64,000 nucleotides of DNA, from positions 620,001-684,000 of the forward strand of contig JAQOOI010000021.1 in the NCBI GenBank assembly GCA_028554645.1, written 5' to 3'. The notes beneath the pieces were generated by a model that was not told the DNA's origin, did no database searches, and was given only the letters and a program-made list of their open reading frames with translations. Shown one piece after another: positions 22,651 to 34,400 of the stretch. A program made the position numbers and the translations under genes. The DNA comes from Omphalotus guepiniiformis. Lineage: Eukaryota > Basidiomycota > Agaricomycetes > Agaricales > Omphalotaceae. Each line of letters opens with the position of its first letter. Position 1 is the first letter of the stretch.

Positions 22651-22905
22651 CATTTTATGGGCTCTGTATGGAAATAACGGCTCAAGGGGTGGTGTTGCCA
22701 AACGAGGAGGATGAGGAGCTCCGAAACTTCCACCTGCTCGGAAACCATTCGAGAAAGTCATAGCTGACTACAGCCAACGCGCTTTGGGAGAGAGAATTTG
22801 ATCCTCCAAAGGTGGACACAGTCAGATTTGGGAGAAATCTTGATATGACGAGTAAGTGGTATGCTCGTATGGATCATTCTCGGCGACTTATTCCAGATTT
22901 TGACT
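22650..22905 (+). pseudogene. truncated copy of exon 1 of the leucine-rich gene at 26134
   Basis: TTTATGGGCTCTGTATGGA, GGTGTTGCCAAACGAGGAGG, TCCAAAGGTGGACAC and GTCAGATTTGGG match 26190-26420 in order. The copy has a TGA inside (gaggaTGAgga) and a deletion in the middle. It continues into the matching intron (gagtaagtg...ttccagatttt) and breaks off at about 22905 where segment X begins. Confidence 0.75.
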
Positions 22906-23510
22906 AGACACTGGCTGCCACTCCGATCAGCTTTACTGGCTTTACCATTTACCGTCACCTCCAGAGCTGAAGGCTGACATTGGCCGCGCTGTTCTCAGTC
23001 CACTCTATCTAGCAGCTAGTCTTCTGGAGTCCAAATCCACGCTGTTCGGGTCCACTTGACGCGACTGAAGAATCAGCATTCGTGACTGCGACAAGCGATT
23101 CGTTCTCTTGAAAGATATGTCAGACCACAGACGATTACATTGCTGGTGGTTATTTCACTCCTCGTACACCTACGGCTAGTGCATTGAACATTTGCGATTT
23201 TCAGTGGGTGGGACGTGTACTGTGTACATAGGACCTCAAACTTGCCGAGACTCCGTATCAAAGGTTAACCCCGTGGATCGTTGGGTTGGGTTGGAATTAG
23301 GAACGTGGATTAAATGCGTAAGAATTTCTGACAGCGTTCGATACGCAGCTAACGACTATTGTAGGCAATTCAGACTGATCGAGTCGCATTGTATCATTCA
23401 CTTTCAAGTTCAATCCATTCATACATCAAGCTTCATACGCTCTTTTCCAATCTCAACCTCCCCCTTCTGATGCACCAATACTAGATTTATATTTAACCCA
23501 TGCTATCCAC
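22905..23510 (+). repeat. duplicated segment X, copy 2
   Basis: Similar to 16200-16850 over its whole length and in the same orientation. It sits exactly at the break of the truncated leucine-rich copy and is followed by unique DNA and then the CC1 promoter. Confidence 0.7.
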
Positions 23511-23785
23511 GAGTAACCTAACGATTCGTTGCGATTCCGGTTCCTAATGTCGTCAATCATCAGTGGTATATATAACGCTGGCGTTCAAAGTATTGCTTCC
23601 ATACTTCATATCAAACGCTCAAGCTTCGAAAGCTGCTGAAAATTCTGATATAGTAATCAGAACGACTGAGGCTAAAATGGAAATCGTATGGAACTGGGAA
23701 CAAATGACGTCCCAGTTCAACATGGAACCTCAAGAGCTTAACTTTATTGAAAAAGGGGGTCCTTGATTGTCTTCCAGGCTGAGCG

Positions 23786-23803
23786 GCTCCACTGTCCAGG
23801 CCC
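23786..23803 (+). promoter_or_regulatory. conserved upstream box of coiled-coil gene CC1
   Basis: GCTCCACTGTCCAGGCCC, followed by GGCTCACGGTTCGGCTTCA, is shared with the upstream region of CC3 (minus strand, 53453-53470 and beyond). A TTATTGAAAAAGG-like AT patch lies upstream in both. Confidence 0.5.
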
Positions 23804-23898
23804 CTAGGGTGGCTCACGGTTCGGCTTCAGCCTTCGCCCAAGCAACTCAACTTGAAGTTGTTGACATTGACTGTCTTAGCGTTGCCCTACAAACTCAA

Positions 23899-25771
23899 AT
23901 GCGCAGATCTGCTAAACGCGACCTTTCTGGGTCGATCGTCGGGTGTGAAAATGGAGGTACAAGGTTTCTTGACGACATGAGATTTCGCTACCTGACCCGC
24001 GACGACGGCCATGCAGAAGTCGCATCGGGTGATACTGGCGAGATCTCAGGTCGAAAGCGAAAGCGATTGAACGCTCAGGACTCAAACCTGGATGTATGTT
24101 CCTGAATTTACTCATTTCGAATATCTAGTTCACTGGCGTCTCTTTGAATCGGTGTAGACTTCAACAAGTGCGAGAATATGGCGTACGCAAACTGTTTCAT
24201 CCCTCATACCGGGAGATCCAGCGCCACCTAAAACTAAAGACTCGAGGATCATCTCTGCCCCAGCACGAATATCTGATTCTGCTCAACCTGGTCTTGCGCT
24301 TCCGTTCCTCTCCGGCGGTCTTCAACGCCCCACATCTCCTGACCCTCGTAGTACCACTACACCAGCAGCCCTCTCACCCCACCAGGAGAATCTTGATCAA
24401 GTCAAGGAACTGGTGGCGCTCAGAGCTGAAAACGAGAGTGTCAAAAAACAACTTTCTGAGCTCACTTCAGCTCACAAGGCTTTAATAATTTCAAGCAGGA
24501 GCCGCACTCTGGCTCTGGCTAGGCTACAAGTCGCGCACACACCGAACGAGGGCAGAATTAGTATGTTGGAAAAGGAGCGTGACGAGGCAAGAGGCGGGCT
24601 TGCATGTGCTAGAAACGCGCTTTCCCAGAGTGAAGACGCCAACCGAGAGCTGAGGTTGGAGGTTACGTCGTTGATATCTGCGAAGCATAGAGCGGAAAAG
24701 GAGCTGTCCACGCAGAAGAAACGCTTCGAGGATCTGACGCAACGGGCGACAGATGTTTTACAATTCAGTAATACAGCAAAAGAGAAGATTTTGTTGCTCG
24801 AGAAGGGGCTTTCGGATAGTGAAGAACGCACGCGGGACCTATCTGCCGAATTGACAGCTGAGGTGAAAGCCAAGAAAGTACGGGAAGAGGAGTTCAAGGC
24901 GCTTTCGGGCCTTCACAGGAACACTAGGTCACACGCCATGCTTGAAAGCACATGCAAGGAGCTTGCAATCTGCGACTCCCTACTGATGAAGGAGCCGGCG
25001 TCAAGGAAGTCTGATTTGGAGAAGTTCCAATCACAAGAGACACGTTTGAAGTACTTGCTCGACCAGGCTGAACAGAAGCTTCGAGATGCGGAGGTGCAGC
25101 ACTTGGAACAGTTGTCAGATTTACAGGAGGAACACTCCGAAGAGCTGCTCAAACTAGGGAAAAAGCTCGATCAGGCTGAATTGGCAATTCACCAGCAGGT
25201 TCGAAAAGCAGAGCTGAGGGGCCTAGGAAAGATAAAACAATTAGAGGAGGAACACTCAGAAGAGTTGTTCGAACTAGGGGAGAAGCTTAGACATAGCAGG
25301 AGGGAAGCGACAGAATACGAGAGAGAGGCGCTGTCGCTGGCAACCCAGATGAAGAACCTACAACAGAAGTCCACATCGACGAAACGGACACAAACCGAAT
25401 CTTCAGTCTCGCGTCGCGATGAAGTCCAAGCTCAATCGACATCGACATCGACGAAACAGGTACAAACCGAACGTCGCGATGAAGTTCAAGCTCATCCGAC
25501 TGTTGAGGGTTCGATGGCTGCTGTCGACTCGGAAAGAACCACAGATCAGCTCCCGCAACCGGCCCCACAAGGGTCAACATCCTCGGAGAGAATAAGGCAG
25601 CCGGAGGCAGCCATGGCGGCTGAGAAGGTGCAGAGAACAAAGCTAGATGTATGTATGCTCCTTGGCAAAACGAAGAAGAAGATCCTCGAGTCATGCAAAG
25701 ACTTGCTGATCCAAGGAATGGAGCTTGACGAGACGAAAGAGGAAGTATGGCGACTGTCTGTAGCGCCCTGA
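23899..25771 (+). CDS. long coiled-coil protein CC1
   Basis: Exons 23899-24093 and 24158-25771 (phase 0, 64-bp intron) give 602 residues. The N-terminus (MRRSAKRDLSGSIVG) leads to a basic motif, ISGRKRKRLNAQDS, that looks like a nuclear localisation signal just before the intron. Residues ~70-150 are Pro/Ser rich. From VALRAENESVKKQL at about residue 150 to about 470 the protein is a near-continuous coiled coil (heptads, E/K/L/R rich), with modules of the type QAEQKLRDAEVQHLEQL then EEEHSEELLKLGKKL. A short Ser/Thr/Gln linker with TKRTQTE and RRDEVQAQ repeats follows. The family-defining C-terminus is LDVCMLLGKTKKKILESCKD and the end EEVWRLSVAP. Three paralogs lie at 48.6-55.0 kb on the other strand. 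No motor, kinase or other enzymatic domain is present. Function unknown; nuclear scaffold is a guess from the basic motif. Confidence 0.8.
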
Positions 25772-26133
25772 GGCTCATAGAATGTGATGACCGGTACCTA
25801 GGGTTGAAGGGTTGGTTTTTTCTTGCTCTGCTGGAATTCGAGATCTTGTGGTGGCATTGATTATTCTTGATACGTACTGGTTACTTCGTGCCACTTACAT
25901 AGCGCCCCAAGCATTGTTGTACATCTCGTCAAACTAAACTGACGAATTCGAACGCCTTCGCGCCAAGTTGTGCGTCCAGGTTTGACCCTGTTTGACCTCG
26001 GTCGCGTTTGCACGTGACCGCGTTAATCCCTCCAAGCAGTGACGAACGAGATTTTCTGTCCTTCCTACCACATTTTACGCTAGCTTGTCGACCAGGTTCG
26101 CGTATCTTTTGAGTAGGATACGAGTCGAAGGTG

Positions 26134-27128
26134 ATGCCACCCTCCCGGACCGGAAAAGCTCGCGCTAGTGGTAGTGGAGGCTTCAGAAATTTATGGGCTC
26201 TGTATGGAGACGGAGTCGGTCCAAGGGGCGGAGTTGCCAAAAGAGGAGGACGAGCAGCTCCGAAACCCCCACCCGCTAAGAAATCGTTCAAGAAAGTGAT
26301 AGCTGACTACGGCTACGTACAATACAGTCGACCCAACGCGCTTCAATGGGACGAGAGCAAACTGGATGCTCCAAAGGTGGACACGGTCAGATTTGGGGAG
26401 AATTTTTCTATAGACGAGTAAGTGTTATGGTGGAATGTCGTATGTATCATTTTTCCTCTGGCACTTACTCCAGATTTTCTTGAGCAGTTCTGTACTTGAG
26501 AAGCTTATTGCCCGGCCGGCGCTCTGTGGAAGATTAACGACATTCATCGCTGGTTCTCCCGATACTGGCTGTGGTGGATACGTCCACGAACCTGCCTTCA
26601 TACGATTCATCGGACTCTGTCCCAAGTTGAAGCTCCTATGTCTGGATTCTCATGGAGACCTTGGCCGAGACGCGCTACTTGCAATAATACGATCCTGCCC
26701 AAACCTGGAAGCTCTAAAGATTTCAGGCCATGATCGTTCGTAAGCTCTATTCACACATTCACTTTTGTCCAGCTCCCTGATGATGACGACTTAGTCCTGG
26801 AAGAATGTCAGTGTATTCTCAGCATAAACTTGGCATTTGAACTTACTCTTCTTTTCTCGCTCAACTCAGTGATGAAGCTGCTCTGATTGCACTTGCAAAC
26901 GCTTGTGAAGCAGATTCATCTTTAGCGGCAAAGTTGCGTGAACTTTGTGTTATCGACCAGTCTGTTTTTGAAAAGGCTATACGGAAACTGCAGAAAGCCC
27001 GTCGTTTGCTGGTCATTCACACTGGTGAGACGGCTGGAAACCGCCCATATGCCAAAGACGATGAATACTACACCTACAAAGGTGGGAAGATGGTGTACAG
27101 GTCAGAATTTAAATATGAATACTGGTGA
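26134..27128 (+). CDS. small leucine-rich-type protein
   Basis: Exons 26134-26417, 26488-26739 and 26870-27128 give 264 residues with consistent phases. The N-terminus is Gly/Pro/Arg rich (RTGKARASGSGG). Next come WALYGDGVG, a tract of basic/proline residues (PKPPPAKKSFKKV), and then leucine-rich segments: LCPKLKLLCLDSHGDLG, IIRSCPNLEALKIS and DEAALIALANACEAD. It ends YKGGKMVYRSEFKYEYW. This resembles a widespread Agaricomycete F-box/LRR-like family without the F-box; the role is unknown. The acceptor of intron 1 has two candidates that differ by one codon (26484 or 26487). Fragments of its 5' half are scattered at 20.8 and 22.6 kb. Confidence 0.75.
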
Positions 27129-28416
27129 ACTTGATTTAGTGAGTACCGTTGTTGGCGTTCTTTCTGGAGGTACGTTCTGATTGTACGTTTTCCAGCATAA
27201 TAAGTTGGTTGCATTGCCCATTGTTCTATGCTACAAAGATGTATGTGTAATCACACCTACTGACTGGGTTCTCATAATATCAAACGCCATGTTGCGATAC
27301 CATCTTTACACTGGGATGAGGCTAGTCGCCGAAAGTGTGAATCACAACCTGTCCCCGTGAATGATCATCATGCCTTGCAATGTCAGCGAACCGCAAACTT
27401 GAAGGAGGTTGTGTCATGATGATGATAGCCACGCCGAAAAGGGTTACGTTGATACCTGAAAATTGGCAGATGGAAGTAGACATAGTAAAGTTGACTGTGA
27501 GTAAAGGTTGAGATATTACACAGGCTGAGAAGGGCAAAGTAGCTGTGTAATTGTACGTATCTTACAGCTTCTATGAATCTAATGCACCAACTCTTTTCCT
27601 CCGCAGAGAAAGACGCGGTACCAAGACGAACGAAGTTTAAGTGCCAGTGAGCCTGTACTGGTGTAGATGAGGACATTAACTTGATCACCAAAAGCGATGC
27701 ATCTGATTGACTCCAGTCGCCGCGATTACGGGCTGAATTGTTTCGGCTGGCCAGAGATATGTAGTGTTGGTGCCGCGATGCGCCTCCACATGAGTAGCTC
27801 TTTGTCGTTGAGATCCCGAGTTTAAATTGGGGGTGAATTGTGAAGCACTACCCAGCATTCGCTTCTTCGCTTCTATGCTCGACATTGAGATACCGGAGAC
27901 TGCAGTCGACATTGGACCTATTTGAAAATGGCGTCGAGGAGTCTTCAGCATTCGATTACATATGCTGAGCTGCGTGCTATGTAATGCGAGGCGTTGTCTG
28001 TTCAACGTTAAGATCATCAGATTACCAGATCAGAAGAGCTTTGATACAAAAGATCTTGAGTATGTAGTAAGTCGACCTCGAGAAACTGAAGTATGTATGG
28101 GCCTGATGATGGTGTGGAGGAAGAGGGAGGAAGGAACGCTCAGGTCGGGCACCGCTTTTCCACGTGCGATATTCATGCCGCCGGAATGTCAGTGAGTGTA
28201 CGCGTGGACTTGTGTGGAACGACTCAAGGCTGTATTACTCCCTACAGACAATTCCGAGCTTTGAATGCTATAAGCAATTCAGATACAAGCCTCGGACAAC
28301 ATCAAATATCCTTGCGTTGCCTTATACTCCAAGGTTTTCGCCTCTCGTCATCTCAGGCTTCGTTGCCGGTCTTGCTACTTGTATGAATATTTCATGGGAC
28401 GACAAAGACGACGACT
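27129..28416. other. intergenic, no convincing gene
   Basis: Minus frames at 27383-27691 and 27685-28017 and a plus frame at 28093-28386 show no domains. One or more could be leader exons of the gene that begins at 28417. No repeats were seen. Confidence 0.4.
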
Positions 28417-31400
28417 ATGTCTTATTACCACTCAATGAACTATCCCGATGAAATAGATGACGCGTACGTGGATTCTTACCAGCCGAGGGTACCTAGAAGG
28501 AATGAGGTTGACCCGTACGCCGATCCCTATGAGGCGGAAATACCTGCTGCAACGGGATACGAGTGGAACAGCTATGGACACAGGAACCCGACTGATGTAG
28601 GACCTGACGCTTACCGACAAGGAGCATACGTAGGCTCTGACCAGAGTCGATTGGAGCCCTCGGGCTCAGGCAAACAGCGTCAGCAAACCCACTCGTATAT
28701 CCAGCCAGCCGTTGTTCCCGAACCAACTTCCTTTTATCTCGATCTTGCAGCTCAGGCATCCTCTCACATCGCTGATCCGACGCAATTGCGCAAGTTGTTA
28801 ATTCTGGATCTTAACGGAACCTTACTGTTCAGAGAACCAAGGGTACCTCCACCGAGGCGGTTCATTGGGTCTTGGAGGGACCGGAGAAGGGACCGAGAAT
28901 CTGACCCGTACGCCAATCCACATCTTTCCCGCCCTCTCCGCCCCGTACACCCTCGGCCATATATGCAGTCTTTCAAAGAGTACTTGTTTCATCCCGAAAC
29001 GAGGAAATGGCTAGATACGATGGTGTGGAGCTCAGCACAACCACATAGTGTGAAGGACATGGTGGGGAGATGTTTCGGGGAAAATGAAGTCGTTGGGTAT
29101 GGGCCAAGTAATGATGAGGGTGGAGAGGTGAACCAGCCGCAGACCGGAGAAGAAAAGAATCTCGTTGCGATCTGGGCAAGAGATACTCTAGGATTGGACC
29201 AAGATGCATATTGTGAGCCACGCACTTTGATTAAATTCATGCTTTCTTCAATTAGTTATTACAGACAAGAAGACCCAAACAACGAAAGACCTCTCGAAAC
29301 CTTGGAGCTTGCTTCCTCCTCTCAATTCAAAGCCTGCTTTTCAAGCGCTAGGGACAACCTCTACGTCATCCATAGACGATGTTCCAAATTCAGATTCAAC
29401 TGATTCCCTATATAACGCTACTACCAGTACGGAATCGACCGCTACGCCAGATGCTCTCATACCTCTCGACGAGGACGACATACCAGGCTTCCCTCTTCGT
29501 CGTAATACCGATGTTTCCACCATCTTGGAATCCTCGCCAACTTCTCATCTTCACTCCTCAAACGCACCTGATGCTGCATTACATTCAGCGCAAACTACTC
29601 TCCTTCTTGACGACTCGCCCCTCAAAGCGAGAATGCAGCCATACAACCATGTTTGTGTGCCGGAGTACGGTGCGGTGATGCGTATGCGAGACGTCAGAAT
29701 CGCGAACGCGAGTATATCGACAGGCAAGGATGCCGCCAGCGCTACTCCCGGTGATACTTTGAATTCCAAGGTGGACTTGAATGCGACTTCGCGCTTGTCG
29801 ATGCATATACAGGATTCGAGCTTGGAGCAGGAGCATACAGATAACTCGATAATAAATTCCAAGAAGAGAAAGCGGCTGTCAGACTCCCCTGGCTTGCCCT
29901 CTCCATCATCATCTACAGACACTTCGCGAAAGAAACATTACGACCACACCCTTCTCGCTGTCATTGGCCTTCTCAACAAGCTGAAGTACGAGTCAAGCGT
30001 GGCGGGGTGGGTCAAGGCGGGTGGATTGTTCAACGCGCTTGGTGGCTCAGAGCCAGAGGAAGCGGAAGCGGCTCTGTCACCCGGTAACACAGAAGATGCT
30101 GAGTTAGACAGCTTGTACCTGGCCAGCGTACCTGAAGGAGTAGATCGACATGGTGCTATCAATGCTGAAGGCCCGGAGAACGAACATGGTAATAAAAAGG
30201 AACGATGGAGAAAGACGAAAAGGAGAAGGATTTATGCAAATGGGACTGATCCTGCAAGTGCGAGTGAAGGCGAGGTTGGAGTAGACTCGGAATCGATTGA
30301 GGACGCTGGACTTATTCTCAGAGAAACGGAAACGACGAGGGCTGGAAATGATATTGGTACCACTCTTTCTTCCTCTGCTGAAGATAGCATTCCTGGATTG
30401 GGGTTGGCACAGAATGCGAATTTTGCTGCACCTGCTGTGCTCGTAGCCCCTATGAACCCCGATGAAATTCAGATTGACATGGATGCCGATGGCATCGTAG
30501 GCAACGATGCAGAGATCATTCTGGATCCTTCAATTGTGGAGTCAGATCCCGACGCTCTACCTTTAACCCAACCGGATGACGCCGACGACGAGCTCGAAAT
30601 AACTGACAGTGCGGCAGACTTGACATTAGCATCGACCCAACCTGACACCGACATCGACAACTCCCTTGCAGTTTCAGAAATTTCGGTGAACTTACCTTCC
30701 TCTCCAATACCCCCGCTCCGTTCCCACTCTATTGAATCTGCCCACACCCACTCGCAATCTCAAACTTCTCCATCACATTCTCACTCCCTATCCCGTTTAA
30801 ATGCCTCTCATTCCCTCTCTCGCAACCCGTCCCTCACTTCTCTACAACCGACAGAACCTTCCTCGTCCGCGGAAAAGTTCGAGCGGATGAAGAGGGACAG
30901 AGCGAGACATTTGATGCCGAGGGGTAGACCAAAGCCTCCGATACCTCTGTGGGGAGAGCAGGAGGTGAAACATGTGAATTCGTCTTACCTGTACAAGAAA
31001 GCGGGGTCGGAGGAAAAGCAAATGGGGCACGAGACGCAGGAAGGAGATGTTGAGGAGGCGGAGCAAAGTCCGATTGGAGAATCTACGTCGGATCGCCCCC
31101 TTGCTCGAGACTCGATATCATCGGCTTTTCTCAACGACTCAATATTTGGTCCACGTGCCGTAACTGTGCCAGCTTCTGCTGGAACCACTCTCCCTCCTTC
31201 TTCTGGTCCAGCTTTACCTACATCCACGACAGATCCTGCTCCGAACTCATTGAGTTCAGCTAGGTCAGAGCCTCTCGTGAAAGACTTTGCTTACGATGAA
31301 CCATACGCCTCCAAAAGCTCTCCTTCTCGACCATCTTTGAAAGCCAAAGAACAAAACCAGGATTTTCCGCCACTTTGGTACCAGCATGCACCAGCTCGGT

Positions 31401-31477
31401 GGTACTGGGTACGCCGCGGCATTGAAGCGTTGGAGGAGCTTGGGTTGGCGGTGGTGCCTGGGGTAGACGTTGATTGA
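28417..31477 (+). CDS. FCP1/NIF-like HAD-fold protein with long disordered tail
   Basis: Exons 28417-29212 and 29265-31477 (phase 1, 52-bp intron) give 1002 residues. Residues ~125-300 are an FCP1-homology (NIF) HAD domain: LLILDLNGTLLFR is motif I, MVWSSAQP fits motif II (W-S-S/T-A), and NLVAIWARDTLGL and TTKDLSKPWSLLP complete it. FCP1-type phosphatases normally have DxDxT; here the second Asp is Asn (DLNGT). Residues ~300-1000 are Ser/Thr/Asp rich, with basic nuclear-signal-like stretches (KKRKRLSDSPG and KTKRRRIYANG). Near the end is SSSAEKFERMKRDRARHLMP, followed by a Trp-rich PPLWYQHAPARWYWVRRGIE. It is probably nuclear. The assignment to the NIF family is from motifs; activity is uncertain. 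Confidence 0.85.
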
Positions 31478-34400
31478 TTGTAATTTTTTTTTGCAGCGCA
31501 CTCAGCTCATATTGTTGTATATATACTGGGAGGATCTTGATGCCTTCGACGACGCGTTTTTGGTCGGATCGATACTAGCGTCGATGTGGATTTCATTGTA
31601 ATTGATATCGTGGCTGGATGACAATTTTCTCGTTGCTTCATTTTCCTCCCATCTCTCTCCTGCAGTTTGTTTATAGATTCGCAAAACGAGTTGGACGGCA
31701 CAATCCGGCTGGCTCCATCCCTTCAGCCCCCATCACCGAGGTTCCACACCATTTCATATCCAACTTTCCCCATCGTATTCAACGCTTACCTCTCGGCTGT
31801 CACTGGCGAACGACATCATGTATTCTAGTTTATAATGCGATTCCGGGCAAACCAGAACTCCGTGTACAAATTCTCTACGATGAACTATAAGTACATACTC
31901 TTGCCGTCAGGCCGTCTTATTGAATCATGCGGCCTTCATTTCCATGTCCAAGGACTATCGGGATCGCACATGAAGATATCTACATCTCGGCCTAGTCCAA
32001 GGATGGCGATTAAGTTCGATGAATCAAATCTATAGCACGTGTAACAGCGAATATCATCCTTCGTCATCTTGCTCACTACTGCGTTCTCCATCCAGCCTTT
32101 TCACATCTCCTGAATAACGCTCTCGAAGACTCGTCCATTGTTGCTGCGATCCTCGACTCATCTCTCGTGCATGTACATCATCAGTTGAAGTTTGTTGGAC
32201 GGTCCGGTCAACTTCCGGGTACTAGTAGGTAACGACAACAGTGTTTTGGAGGAGTATCTCCTCCGTTGGGATGGCTGGGAGGATTTATCGTTCCAGCAGC
32301 AAATCACACAGGATCATTATAGCAATAAGGAGCTCTACATTCGAACGCAGGCTATTGTGTTGTGTCACTGGTGGTGTACCTACTGCTAGGGCAGATAACT
32401 ACTCTTTGTAAGTCATGTATCCGCTGTGCTTTCTGGCATTGCTGACAGTTGCGTCTCTTTAGTTCTCTTGATGCTTTCTCGCCGGTCATTCACGAGTATA
32501 TCTATATGCCATTGAGCATGGACAGACGATCCCTCGTGGAAGGCGTATGAATGGACGAATGTGAGGAGCTTGATTGCGCATGTAGGCAGTCCATTGAAGA
32601 TACTCTCGCTGTACTACGCCTCCATGAGAACTCTCAGTTGACATGTGTCTGAATTGAGACTACTACTTTCTTCGACACACAGTTCATGATACTAATTTTA
32701 TACACACCGTGGAAATGAGTGAACATCTTCTGGATCGTCCGAGTTTAAGAACAAATGGGCTTTGCAATGCACCGATGGACTTCACACGTACCCTATTTTT
32801 CACTGGTGGAATATAGTTTGGCTCTGGTTTAGCTTTTGCTGATAAAGCACCGAGATCGAGTCACCCAAACCCTTCAGACCGAATCTTGGTCAGTATATCC
32901 GACCAAGACGCACATATTCAAAACTTCGAGGCCGGCGGTGTACAGAGGAATTTAGCACTGGAAATTCGCATTTCGAGGGTGACTAATTGGTCAGTTGGCT
33001 AGTCTCTATTGCACGTTGTTCAGTAAGTACCTCGTCGATCGCCGTCATTGCTTGTGGATGCTTTACTGAATTCGACGGATGTATTAGGATATGCGGATGT
33101 GCGGTGTTGTACGGGCAGGGTTGCTTCTCTAGTCCTGGGACGGGAAGAACAAGAAGCACTAAAATGAATTCGGCGCATGGAATATAAACATCTACATATG
33201 AGTAATATTGACCGAATTTGATTCAATATCGCGGTGGTAGCTGTGCTATGATATGTATATCATCTATTCACTCGTACTGTAAGGAGTAACAGCCGGTAAG
33301 TAGTTATACTTACAATACAACTTGAAGCACATTCATATTTTTGTATGAATATATGCGCTGTTTACTGAATGAATTGGTCAGAGACTCAGCGCTTCGAGCA
33401 CGAGCCGCGGTTGCTCGTAACTTCTCCCCGTGTTCTAAGAATTGTTATGTAGAACAGGTGGAAGACACGCATGGGTGTTCATCAGAAGATTCTGAACTAG
33501 CTGTACATAGTACATAGTTCGGAACTTTGGGTACAGTTGCATGACTCGAGAGATGAACATCTCATTAGATCGTATGCGTTTCCAAGGCTTTTGCAAAAAA
33601 CTTGATGTGGTTGATACATATCGCAGTTTCGTGAATTTGGCAAACGAGTATGACTGTATGTGGATGACTGTTGGCAGGAGATCTGCAGGTTATTCCCACG
33701 CAGATAAGTAGATTACGGAACCGGCAATGTGACGTTCCGTGACCGGCCCTGTAGTACAGTGTCCTGCTGTCTCAATTGAACTATACAGTACGTACTCGAA
33801 GCCAGCTGGAAGCCAAGTAACAACTTCTTCAAATCATTTTTATACTTGTATCATCCAGGGCCTTGGCTGTCCTTGAACTCAGCTGGACACCGGAAATGAT
33901 TCTTCAAAAGACGCTAATTCGTCTAAGCGATTCCCAATACGGACGGCATCTTTGAAGCACCGATTGCCCCACGAGAGGATGGAACCTGCAGGGGAGATTA
34001 AACCGGTCGGGGTTTTCATAGCTTGGTCTCTGATAACAGACTAGTTGTAGATTGTTTCAGCACATTGACACTGGGTAAGTCTTCAAGGAGACATCATCTC
34101 AGTTGTTCATCATTCTTATTGCGGATGCGTAGCGCATTTCTTGTACCTCCGATTTGCACAGGTCTACCGTCTGACACCCTGACAGGGTTCGATTAACTGT
34201 TCCTGCATTTTTTCGCTATTAAAGGCCCACGATTTCTGGTTGAAAATTTCCTGGTGACTCAACTGTATCCTCCAGATTTCGGACACGGTGCGTTCTATGT
34301 TCTGTCTTCTCAAGATTTAACGTGACCCCTGACGTTCGGAATGCAGATATCTATACATATTCTTTATCTATCGCTGTACATATTTTGATACGTCCACATT
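31478..34400. other. gene-poor region with traces of decayed coding sequence
   Basis: No intact gene. Around 32040-32230 a 60-codon open stretch with sensible composition (LRHLAHYCVLHPAFSHLLNN) is followed at 32340-32400 by LLCCVTGGVPTARADNYS, a GTAAGTC-type donor and another short open stretch. Stops interrupt them. 32700-34400 holds only short frames; an AT-rich, pyrimidine-patterned stretch at its end is the promoter of the peroxygenase gene. Confidence 0.45.
32000..32560 (+). pseudogene. possible decayed gene
   Basis: The open stretches described for 31478-34400 lie in order on one strand and keep splice-like boundaries (TTTGTAAGTCATG...CTTTAG), but stops and missing ends prevent a full model. 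The peptide LRHLAHYCVLHPAFSHLLNN recalls N-terminal regions of Agaricomycete repressed-gene families. Not identified. Confidence 0.25.

Noticed and set aside
25287..25778. 163-codon minus-strand frame opposite CC1
   Set aside because: Antisense shadow of the coiled-coil coding sequence; similar shadows appear opposite CC2 and CC3.
34180..34215. GGGTTCGATTAACTG looked like a tRNA B box
   Set aside because: No matching acceptor stem or A box at the right distance; not a tRNA.
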